A stretch of 64,000 nucleotides of DNA from NCBI GenBank assembly GCA_002716385.1, contig PBAX01000021.1, positions 1-64,000 on the forward strand, in the 5' to 3' direction. A program made the position numbers and the translations under genes. The first letter of the stretch is position 1. Each line of letters begins with the position of its first letter. Origin of the DNA: Phycisphaerae bacterium. Its GTDB lineage: Bacteria > Planctomycetota > Phycisphaerae > Phycisphaerales > SM1A02. The notes below the pieces were generated by a model. That model worked only from the letters and a program-made list of their open reading frames with translations, ran no database searches and was not told the origin of the DNA. Positions 51,980 through 63,200 of the stretch are shown one piece after another.

Positions 51980-52856
51980 CCGGCCCCCTTCGAACAGCAA
52001 GGATGTTCACATAGGAACGACCGGGACAGGCCTTGTGCACGTCTGCCGCAGAAGCGGATTGAACCGTACCGTGAGCCTCATCGATGATAGAAAGGGCAAA
52101 CCCGTCGGATTCCAGATCCGTCAGGACAGCCATCGGATCGGCTCCGGATTCCCTGAGCATCCATGGCGTGTATTCGATGATCATGCGAAGCTCACGATTG
52201 GATTCCATCGTTCGACGCATGCCTTCGAGAACGCTGGCCTCCGCCCCCTGCACATCCATCTTGACCATGTCAACCTTGCTGATTCCAGCAGATTCGAGCC
52301 AGGCATCGACCGAGACGACATCGGTCCGAACCGTCTTCGCACGAGTCGAACTTCCACGATAGAGACGGTGATCGCCAGTATTGAACGACGAGACCTGAAG
52401 CTCCAGCACTCCGGGGCTATTGGAAACGGCGGCAGGAACGACGGTCACATTCTGCACATTGTTCCGAGCGAGGTTCTCCTCCAGAAGACCTCGATTGGAT
52501 GGGTGTGGTTCAAAGGCGATCACCCGCCCTGCTTCACCGACACGCCGTGCCGCCGGCAGTGTGTACAGACCCACATGCGCACCGATGTCGAGGAATACCA
52601 TCCCAGACTCGAGCGCGTCCAGACACAGTCCTCGAGTGAAGGGCTCGTAGGTACCCGTCGAATGCAGCTCGAGTGTGACGCCAAAATCCCTTGGGTCGAC
52701 CCTGAAGATCTGACCGTCAAGCTCGACCTCTTCGGGCTGACGACAAGACAGCATCCACAATCCCAGCCGACGAACCGGCCCGACGCCTTCGAGCACCGGT
52801 CGGATCAGAGGGGCCAGTCCCGATCGAAGCGTGTTGAAAAATCGATGTCCGCTCAT
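51969..52856 (-). CDS. FkbM-family SAM methyltransferase
   Basis: 295 residues with FLDIGAHVGLYTL (SAM motif I), VIAFEPHPSNRGLLEENL, VDMVKMDVQGAEASVLEGM and IIEYTP, the Methyltransf_21/FkbM pattern. These methylate sugars or polyketide moieties. Coupled by ATGA to hemW upstream and by 11 bases to the membrane protein downstream, suggesting a shared transcript. Confidence 0.92.
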   Translation of the reverse strand: MSGHRFFNTLRSGLAPLIRPVLEGVGPVRRLGLWMLSCRQPEEVELDGQIFRVDPRDFGVTLELHSTGTYEPFTRGLCLDALESGMVFLDIGAHVGLYTLPAARRVGEAGRVIAFEPHPSNRGLLEENLARNNVQNVTVVPAAVSNSPGVLELQVSSFNTGDHRLYRGSSTRAKTVRTDVVSVDAWLESAGISKVDMVKMDVQGAEASVLEGMRRTMESNRELRMIIEYTPWMLRESGADPMAVLTDLESDGFALSIIDEAHGTVQSASAADVHKACPGRSYVNILAVRRGPDEV

Positions 52857-54127
52857 TGAGTCGATCCCGTCCCGTCCCGAGGAGGCGGCGCCAGCAGATC
52901 GCCGGTCACCACATTGGCCAGAAGAACACCCTGCTCACTCAGCCGCAGATGGCCATCGGACCATTCAAGCAGACCATCATGAAGGTGCTTATCCATGATC
53001 GGTCTGCGGCGGGCTCCACCTTCACCCGCAAGCATCTCTTCGATCGCCTCCTGGGGAAAACCAGCCATGCACCGAAGCCCCATCATCAACCGTTCGCCGA
53101 TGCGGCCATCCTCATCCAGTCTTTCAAGGTCTCGTATGGGAGACAACCCCTCCGTCTCGAGATAGCGACCCAGCTTCGGGAGATTCCGCCATCTCCAGCC
53201 GTCGAGATGGCCAGAAGCCGACGGACCAAGCGGCCACCAGTTTCGATTATTCCAATACAAAAGATTGTGACGACAAGCCTCATCGGACCGGCTCCAGTTC
53301 GAGATCTCGTACTGCTCGTATCCAGCCTGCCCGAGTCGCTCGATCGTCCATTCGTACATCTTCGCCTCGAGATCTTCATCCACTCGTTCCACTTCACCAC
53401 GATCCAGTCGACCTCGAAGCGGCGTGCCCGGCTCGTAGACCAGTCCATAGCAACTCAGATGCTCCGGACCGAACGCTATCGCCTGCTCGAGATCGGCCTG
53501 CCATTGAGTGAGAGACTGACCGGGGATGGCGAAAATCAGGTCCAGGGACAATCTGGAAATGCCCGCCTCCCTCAACCAGCCCAGTGATCGTTCGACCTTA
53601 GCTGGATCATGCAGCCTTTGGAGATTTCCAAGCAGTTCCGGATCAAAGGATTGAGCGCCGAGGCTGACTCGATTCACTCCACCATCGACGAGCACCTTCG
53701 CCAATTCGGGGGTCACCGTCTCGGGATTCGCCTCCACGGAGAATTCCGTGCCGGAAGAGAGGAACCGGTCGCTCAATGCGGCAAGGAGTCTGGCAAGTTC
53801 ATCGAGAGGAAGAATGGTCGGCGTGCCACCTCCCACGAAGATCGAAGCCAGCTGATCCGACATGAGCGACGCGGGAGCAGCCTGAATCTCATCGATCATT
53901 CTGGCCACAAAGGCCGCTCGATCCGACTCGCGGCCGGCGAGCGTGAAGAAATCACAGTAATGACATCGATGTTCACAGAAAGGGACATGAGCATAGACCC
54001 CTTCGATGAAAGGATTTACGTCATCGGAAAATCGGATCATCGCGTCCAGATCCAGCGACTGCTCAGTCGGGTCCATACCCGGCTTGACGCTCGTGGTAAC
54101 CTGAGGCAGCTGGAGATCGTCATTCAT
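52853..54127 (-). CDS. hemW: HemW-like radical SAM protein (haem chaperone)
   Basis: 424 residues. Radical SAM cluster motif in FCEHRCHYCDFF (Cys-x3-Cys-x2-Cys) and GGGTPTILP, VEANPETV, GAQSFDPELLGNL, DLIFAIPGQS, plus the C-terminal HemW region (HNLLYWNNRNWWPLGPSASG). HemW is a haem chaperone related to HemN but not itself an oxidase. The C-terminal region ending in TGDLLAPPP is intact. Divergent from the FHA gene. Confidence 0.93.
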   Translation of the reverse strand: MNDDLQLPQVTTSVKPGMDPTEQSLDLDAMIRFSDDVNPFIEGVYAHVPFCEHRCHYCDFFTLAGRESDRAAFVARMIDEIQAAPASLMSDQLASIFVGGGTPTILPLDELARLLAALSDRFLSSGTEFSVEANPETVTPELAKVLVDGGVNRVSLGAQSFDPELLGNLQRLHDPAKVERSLGWLREAGISRLSLDLIFAIPGQSLTQWQADLEQAIAFGPEHLSCYGLVYEPGTPLRGRLDRGEVERVDEDLEAKMYEWTIERLGQAGYEQYEISNWSRSDEACRHNLLYWNNRNWWPLGPSASGHLDGWRWRNLPKLGRYLETEGLSPIRDLERLDEDGRIGERLMMGLRCMAGFPQEAIEEMLAGEGGARRRPIMDKHLHDGLLEWSDGHLRLSEQGVLLANVVTGDLLAPPPRDGTGSTQ

Positions 54128-54239
54128 CTGGATGGAACGCTCCTGGCCTGCCTATTCCGGGGAAACACCCCCGCGGACTCATATGCCGCACTTCAACGGC
54201 ACATGTCCAGTCTACGCGGGAGGCTGCTGAAGGATACAC

Positions 54240-54590
54240 ATGCTGCCACTGAAGCTGATCATGAAGACCGAGGGTGACCACGAGCGGGTCTTCTCCATGC
54301 ATCATGAGGAGATGACCATAGGCCGGGATCTGTCCTGTGACTTGAGAATCCCGCTTCCACAGGTCTCCAGCCGGCATTGCCGGATCTCTGAACAGGGTGA
54401 AAATCGAATTCTCGAGAACCTTGATCGAAGCGTGGCGACCCACGTCAACGGCGAGAAAATCGAGCGGACGATCCTCCAGGACGATGATGTGGTCCAGATC
54501 GGCCCGGTCGTCTTCCACGTCTCGATTGGTGATGGTCCCGATGGCCGCACCTTCGAAATCCGACGTGAAGATGATGGCCCATCAGTCTGA
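54240..54590 (+). CDS. FHA-domain protein
   Basis: 116 residues, one FHA domain: TIGRDLSCDLRI, SSRHCRI, NGEKIE, DDDVVQIGPVVFHV. It binds phosphothreonine peptides and is probably a small adaptor in a Ser/Thr kinase pathway; no kinase is in the window. AAGGA 9 bases before the ATG. Confidence 0.9.
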   Translation: MLPLKLIMKTEGDHERVFSMHHEEMTIGRDLSCDLRIPLPQVSSRHCRISEQGENRILENLDRSVATHVNGEKIERTILQDDDVVQIGPVVFHVSIGDGPDGRTFEIRREDDGPSV

Positions 54591-54599
54591 ATCCGGGCA

Positions 54600-54788
54600 T
54601 CAGCCCACGACTCTGGCAACGGGAGAGCCTTCCGTACCCGAGAGACGAATGCCGGGCACCCGGAGGGTGGACTCGCAATGACGGCAACGGACAAGATGCC
54701 CCCGAGCAGCCTTGGGGACTGCCAGAAGTCGCCGGCAGCAGAGGTTGGGACAACGGACTCGGAATCGTGTCGGGGCAGTCGTGTTCAT
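54600..54788 (-). CDS. Small MJ0042-type zinc-ribbon protein
   Basis: 62 residues. Start at 54788 chosen for CAGGAG upstream. Two Cys pairs: CPNLC (followed by CRR) and RCRHC, spaced by a short basic loop (LLAVPKAARGHLV), an MJ0042-like zinc ribbon; the rest is a short tail. Likely binds nucleic acid or is part of a larger complex; function unknown. Convergent with the FHA gene. Confidence 0.7.
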   Translation of the reverse strand: MNTTAPTRFRVRCPNLCCRRLLAVPKAARGHLVRCRHCESTLRVPGIRLSGTEGSPVARVVG

Positions 54789-54926
54789 CGGTTTGCTCCT
54801 GGGGCAGGCCACCGATCACGGTGGCATCAGTTCCTATCGGAGCGTTTGGAGACCTCCTTGAGATGAACGAGAGGGATGACCGACAGTTCCCCCCTCGCCC
54901 CCCTGCTACACTTTCCAAGGCCCTGA

Positions 54927-56327
<1,401 letters not shown>

Positions 56328-56395
56328 AAAGCATTACCCGAACACACCCCGGAGACTCCGCCGTTCCGGAAGGCAATCGGACATCATCGTTTTCC

Positions 56396-57157
56396 ATGAC
56401 ATCAACCGAATCCACATCCTCATTGCTTGAGATCTCAGGTGTTCCCCGAGAGCGGATCCCCAGACATATCGCCATCATCATGGATGGCAACGGACGATGG
56501 GCCGCCGAACGCGACGAGCCCCGGTTCCAGGGACATCGTGCCGGGGTCAAATCGGCCCGGCGCATCGTCGAACACTGCGCACGCGTGGGCGTGGGCACAC
56601 TGACTCTCTATTCCTTCAGCCAAGAGAACTGGAAACGACCCGCCAGCGAGGTCGATGCCCTGATGGGATTGCTCATCGAGGTACTTCCCGGGGAACAGGA
56701 GACCCTGCTCAACAACAATGTGAGACTACGGGTGATCGGAAGCCGCGAGGGGCTCTCGAAGGAAGTTCTCCATGAACTCGATACCGCCTGCGAGAACACA
56801 CGTCATTGCACGGGCCTTCAACTGAACATCGCCATGAACTACGGGTCACGGCAGGAGATCATCGAAGCCGCTCGCATGCTGGCCGAACAGGCCAGGGCGG
56901 GAACGATCCACCCCGAACAGATAGATGAACGGATTTTCAGCGAGGCGCTCTGGACCAGGGGCCAGCCCGATCCAGACCTGCTGATCCGCACCGCGGGCGA
57001 GTACCGGGTGTCCAACTATCTTCTGTGGCAGATCTCATATGCCGAGATACATGTCACAGATCTGCACTGGCCCGACTTCAACGAGCAGGCGCTGGAGGAG
57101 GCCATCCGGGACTTCGCTGGCCGCAACCGTCGCTTCGGATCCCTCGAGAACTCCTGA
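56396..57157 (+). CDS. uppS: Isoprenyl (undecaprenyl) diphosphate synthase
   Basis: cis-Prenyltransferase for the peptidoglycan lipid carrier. 253 residues with IIMDGNGRWA (catalytic Asp), GHRAG, YSFSQENWKRP, GSREGL and the C-terminal GQPDPDLLIRTAGEYRVSNY. The start is not supported by a strong ribosome-binding site. Ends before the hairpin at 57184-57236. Confidence 0.95.
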   Translation: MTSTESTSSLLEISGVPRERIPRHIAIIMDGNGRWAAERDEPRFQGHRAGVKSARRIVEHCARVGVGTLTLYSFSQENWKRPASEVDALMGLLIEVLPGEQETLLNNNVRLRVIGSREGLSKEVLHELDTACENTRHCTGLQLNIAMNYGSRQEIIEAARMLAEQARAGTIHPEQIDERIFSEALWTRGQPDPDLLIRTAGEYRVSNYLLWQISYAEIHVTDLHWPDFNEQALEEAIRDFAGRNRRFGSLENS

Positions 57158-57179
57158 ACGGATCCGACCGCCTTCAATG

Positions 57180-57236
57180 AAAAGGAATCGTCCCGCCGAC
57201 AAGCCATGGCAGCGGCGATGTGCGACGGGACGTTCC
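57180..57236 (-). terminator. Terminator of the giant GspK-like gene
   Basis: Arms 57184-57195 and 57226-57236: GGAA/TTCC plus CGTCCCG/CGGGACG with a bulged T. An internal GCCATGGC palindrome lies in the loop. On the minus strand the stem is followed by TTTTC and further T-rich sequence. May also stop uppS transcription. Confidence 0.65.
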
Positions 57237-57270
57237 AGTAGTCGTGCGCAAGCGAAGGATACCTGCCATA

Positions 57271-60200
57271 TCAGTTGTCGATCTTCTCCACGTAGACGAT
57301 CTTCGGCTGATCACCGGGCTTCTCGACCTCGCTTCGATCGACGAGCATCACATACCGGCTGTCATCAACGATGGCATCGGGATCGGTCGCGTCCCATACG
57401 CCGGTATCGGGATTGGGCTTGAAGGTGCGTACACGGAAGTGGACGGTGAACATGTCCGATCGGGTCGTGATCATGTTCGAGAGACCCGAGAAGAGCAGAT
57501 TCGCCTCCTCGGCATCACCGGCCACCATGTCACCCGAGAGCAGTCGTTCCTGCAGGCGAGCATCACTTATCCCCATCCAGGTATGTGGCTTGCCATGCAG
57601 ATACTGCACATTCGGACCTCGGGTGTCCCGGATCGTGCTCGTATCGGTACTGATGGCGGCACCGATGTCCGTGAATTTGAATTGATTCGAAACATAGAAG
57701 TCTCGCGAATCACCGAGCGGCGAACTCACATACTCATCTATGTAGGTTGGATCTACATAACCCTCAAATGCAGATCTCTGCTCACGAGAGAACATGAAGG
57801 GCCGCTTGGCGGCGAACTCGATCGACCAGGCATTGGGATCTACGCGATCCCCCTGAAGCCCCTTCACATCTTCCTCGAGCAGATCCTCTTCCTCTATGTT
57901 CTCCAGCGGCACGTTGAAGAGACCGGTATGCAGGGGGTTTCCTCGATAACCGGGCGACTGCAGCTGGAACAACTCACCGATCCCCTGGAATCCCCTGACA
58001 CCACTGCCCGTGGCGATGCCATCGGAAGCGTACGTCCAGTCATTCAAGGAGTCATAGCCGGCATCCGTCCGGTCGAAGTAGGGGTATGTCAGATTGGCCG
58101 TATCGAAGCGAAGAGATTCGCCAAGATGGCTGACCGGCGTGTGCGAGCCTCGCATGGAATAGCTTGGCCCCAGATCAAATCCCGGATTGATGCCGTATTC
58201 GAACGGCTGGACGGAACCGTCCTGACTGGAATCCAGACCTGGCTGGAAGTTGCTCTGGAGAACAACCTCCTTGCCGCCGACGAACGGCGCGGATCGGTTC
58301 GGAACGCCTCCCTCGACGGGCTGCACACCAAGCATGTCGCGGTACTGGATCATGGCTTCCGGCACCGCCACCCGCGGATTGCGATTCGTTCCGTCTAGAA
58401 CATCGAATCCGGAGACACCCGAACTGTCCGACGTCCCGTGGACCATTCGATACATGTGAGGGAGCGTTCGCAGAACCTCTAGCGAGGCGGTGTTGATGTT
58501 GACCAGGCCGGGCGTCCCCTTGCCAGAGAAGCCGTAGGCATTCATGAAACTGGGATCACGGGCAGTGAACTCCTGATAGGCGTTCTCGGGATCGATGATT
58601 CCATCAGGACTGTTCTCCACGAACGTACCACCGTCGTAGCTCTCGTTATCGAAGATGTCGTAGATACCGGGCCCATCGCACACGAAGAGATCAAGCACAC
58701 GCTGACCAGCCGGCTGGATCGGCTCCAGATGCGAGAGATCGGTATTGGCAAGCACCCATGGCTGAAGCAGCTCGAGCGATTGCAAGGATCCCTGACTGGC
58801 CAGATCGCGAACCGGCTCACCCACCAGCTGCTGTCGCCCATAGGCATTGGGCGACACCTCCAGCCGACCAACGCGCCGCAACGCATCGCGCATGAGAGGC
58901 CGGTAAAGATACCGATACCGATCTTCCCTTGGATTCGATCCGATCCCTCCGGAACTCTCATTGGCGATCAGACTCTGGACCTTGTAAGAGATCGGACCAC
59001 GAGCGGCCCGTATCGTCTCGTCCAGCTCTCTCGCGAGCGACTCAGAGAAGGTACGGATGGTCTCGGCCTGAACACGCGGATCGGGCCGTGGAATGAATTC
59101 CGGCTGACCAGGATACTCGAAGTCCCGATACGGCTGACTGATCAGATGGGCATGGGTCCATACGTTGAGCACCTCGCCGACCTGCTCGAAGTTTCCGTTC
59201 TTGTGGTTCATCTGGAAGGAGAACGGCGCGAGATGATTCTCGTCGTATCGATAGCCTCCATCGGAATCTTTGTCGTAGATAAAGGAACCATTCGGGGAAT
59301 CGAACGCGGGGAGCTCATCGACCGCGTAGACGCCCTTGTCCGGGAACGACCATCGATTGAAATCGCCGTATCCAGCGCTGTTCTCATCAACCATCATGTC
59401 GAACGCGGTAGGCTTGCGGTTTCGATAGAAGACGTGGAAACGCGAGCGAGGAGTGAATCGATCGGGGATGTATCGAGGCATTCTGGCATTTCTGGTAATC
59501 CACGGGAATCGTCGCAGTGGACCCGCGTAATGACCACCTAGCTCGCCGGCTCCAGCGGTATAGAAGACACCATCCGGATCAATGAAATCGCCGGGATTCC
59601 CGTATCCCGAAATACTGCTGTCCATTTCAAAGTGTTCGTAATGTCCGAGTGATGCAGATCCAGCTCCACAAGCCTCACGATGATCCTTCGCCGATGGATA
59701 TTCGCCAGAGTTAACAGGCAATGAAGCATAGTAGTTCTGCAATTCATCCGAATCATCATTGCAGTCACGTATGTAGACATCGATCAGATTTCCATCCGCA
59801 TCCACAAACTGGTTGTCACCTTGTGCCTGCAAGATCGGCCATCTTTGCTCCGCATACCTCGCAGCAGCCTTCTCTCCACCGAGTCGTCGTGCCGCCTCAC
59901 GATATCCCGCATCGACGAGCGGGATGGCGGGGTCTTCAATATGTTCGAGTGGAGATGGAATAGATTCTTGGGGATCGCCAGGCGCATCGTTTACCGAAAG
60001 CTGTTCATTCGAATTACGCTCGAACCAAGAGTGGCTATGGGATCGTGTCACGGACCCACGGCCAAGCACATAGCGAGGTGCGGCATATTCCATCTGCCGC
60101 TGAGGAATCTCCATTAGCACAGAGTTGATCTCATAGGGGGCTCTGCGAGCACCGGACTCAGTCAGTATTTCCAATGGTGTTCCCCCAGGTGTACCAATCT

Positions 60201-63200
60201 CCTTATGGAAGATCTCGTCATCGAGGCGAGGCCAATCCGGATCAAGCCCCCAAGGGCGAGCATATCGAGCCCACAGAGCGAATCTGGCCGACTGGGCCTT
60301 GCCGTTGCGATACGCCGATGTCGACAGCCATTCTGGATAATCTGCTTGATACTCTGCTTCGCTTGGACAATTGGGAGCATTACCTCCCCCGAGGGTGAAG
60401 CCTGAGAGCAGACTCCAATCCTGCCCGATCTGAGGGGATGGAAACAAATTGGAATCGCTCTTCCAGAGAACTGGATTCATCAGTCGATCAGAGTCGTCCT
60501 CTTGGAAAGGCCCTTCAGTGGTTTTGCCATCCAGACCCTCCTCCTGCCATATGTCTGCGAGATCGGTAGTACTGTCGTACTCAACCCAAGGACCCCACGC
60601 ACCGGGGACATCCTCCAATGTCCCGATACGTTCCGTGACAAGACTGCCGGCCAGCAGACTGCTCGGATCAAACCCTGGTGTGGTGGAAGAGCCTGGCGCA
60701 GGATAGGTACCGCCCCATTCCATACCGATCGTCGCTTCCATGAGTGGATCGTGCCAAGTGCCGTCGTCACGCTGCTGAAGCGTACGATCGATTACGATCT
60801 CCTGAGCTGGATATCCACCGTTCGTGTTATCGAACAACAGCGAAAAGGCGCCGTTATTGGGATTCACCGGTTCATCGCCGTACTCGAAGAGATATTCGTA
60901 CCCCTCACCGGATGGCAACTGGATGCTCTGATTGCGCAAGCTAGTGTTGTATGACAGGTTACCATCGATATCGAGACGATCGACCTTCACCAGTTCGACG
61001 GCCGCATGCTTTGGGCGGTAGACCGTATTATTTCCACCCGACAACACCGGCTCGAGAAAACTGCGACTCCCGTGGATATCCGGGACATGTTCACCAGCCT
61101 CATCAGTGACGAGCATCCCATAGGGAGCCGACAACGCATCAGACCCTGGGAAAGTGGTCCACGGATCGGTGACGCCATCGTAGAAAAGGCGGTTGGTCGC
61201 CCAGAGTTCACGAACATCGTTGTTCTCTTCCCAGCTCCAATCGTCAGCCAGATCTCCTGGCCGGAAGTACCCGTCGTTCTCCGGATCGAAGGCGGGGCGT
61301 ATCACCCAGATGAGATCCGTTGGCCCGACCGTGTACTCCTCGCCCTCGAACTGGAATGTCTGCTCGGGCAACATGCCGTCCGTCGGGTTGTTCAGAATCC
61401 CTGAATCAAGGCCAAGGTCGAGGAAGTCGAGCCACTGGTCGAGCTCGCCACGAATATTTTGGTTGCCATCCTCCATGAAGAAGGACCATCGCTTGCGATT
61501 TGGGTCGAAGTCGTCCTCTCTGGCGGCCGGAACCGAGACGATCGTCAACGTATAGGGACGATCGTGGGTAGCCGGCGGGAGCACCAGACCGTGATCCGTA
61601 CCGGAATTGACCATGTAGTTTGACAACAGCCCGGCGTTTATGTCATCCGCATTCGCGCCGGCATCGATGAGGCCTCTCAAGGAGGAGACCCGTCCCTCGT
61701 ACTGCGGGTCGATGCTCGGGGAAAGGGGGAATTCCTGACCGAAGAGCCGTATCTTGTAGCGTGGGAGCCATCTATCCCCCACTCTGTCGAAGAGTGGAAT
61801 CGGCACGTCGTATGGATTGGCGATCTGAACGACTGCCACGGTATCGGCTGGAGGAGGCGTAGGAAGGTACCCGGAACCAACAGGGGATTCATACCCCGGG
61901 TCTGTCTGGTCATCGAGTAGCCCCAGATTGCCACTGTAAGCTTTAGTAGGGTCAGGCGCCCGAGTACTTCCCTCTACCAACAACCACATGGGATTGGCAT
62001 CGCTCCAGACTCCCTGAGCACAGGACGGCGCATTGGCACCCTGTGTTGGAATGGACTTGCCCTCATAGCCTCCCAACAAAAACCCTGGCGTATCATCGCC
62101 AGCACTGATGCCGGCATTTGGAATGCGCGTCGGTCTGAGCACATGGGTGACGAACGCTTCAGTTATGAACGGCTGCGGCTCCATGCCCAGTGCCCTGACA
62201 TTCCTGACCACCTCGCGAGTGTTCAACTCGGCTGCTGAATAGCCGCCGTCACTCGCATTCACCCAGTTGCCCGAATTGGATGCGTCACCAGCAGTGCTGG
62301 CATTCCTGTATGGATCCGCCAGATTGCCGGCGTAGGCATCGTAAAGCCGCGGATAGCCCAGTCCATCGAAATCGTCTCCAAGGTATGGACTTTCCATATT
62401 CAAGGGCAGAACCGCAACGGACTCGTACTGGCTGCAATCCAGATCCTCACATCCGATTTCAGGAATCCAGCGACCACCCTTCTCAACACATACCCTGAAA
62501 TTCATCGGGGCACCTGACTGAGCCGACTGCCATTCCTTGCACGTGAGTACGTTATTGTTCTCAGCCGGAGCGTAGCAGCAGGCCCCGTATGCTCTTACAT
62601 CGAGAACATAAGTGCAGTCCAGACCGGGGAAGAACTGTGCGGCTGAACCAAAAGCCTGGCAGTCAGCGATGGAATAGTTTCCAAGGCAATTGTAAGGCTC
62701 ATTCGGATCTGAAGTGGGTTCGAAGCAAGCGCCTGCCAAACTGGAACGATCGAACGGCTGATAGATCGAGTCGTATAAATCATCCTCGTCAACCAGAATT
62801 CCATTTCTCAATGGATCCTGACCGTCATCATGGGCATCGATGAACATGTCCTCGACCGCCGGTCGCCAGTCGCCGTAATTGGCATCGTATCCGGGATCGT
62901 TCACGTCATTGTTCAACTCCCAACCGTCAAGCCGAGGCAACGCAACCGCGCCGAACTGCCCTCTCGACTGATCGTCGCTGTCCTTCCAGGCCATCGTATA
63001 GATCGGCGAGTTTGAATCGGGGTCTCGCCAAGCCTGGATATTGGCCGCCAGCATCGCCGCCGTCTGTCGGGCCTCCTCAAAATTGACATCGCCCGAATAG
63101 CCTCGAGGATCATCCAAAGATGTACTGAGATCTGAATCAGGTGGATTCGATCGAACAATCACACCGCCACCCTGTCCCGTCTCCCGCGGGGCCAAGGATG

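Noticed and set aside
54240-54788. FHA and zinc-ribbon genes as remnants of a kinase-effector cluster
   Set aside because: No kinase, phosphatase 2C or secretion gene is adjacent; nothing supports a system here.
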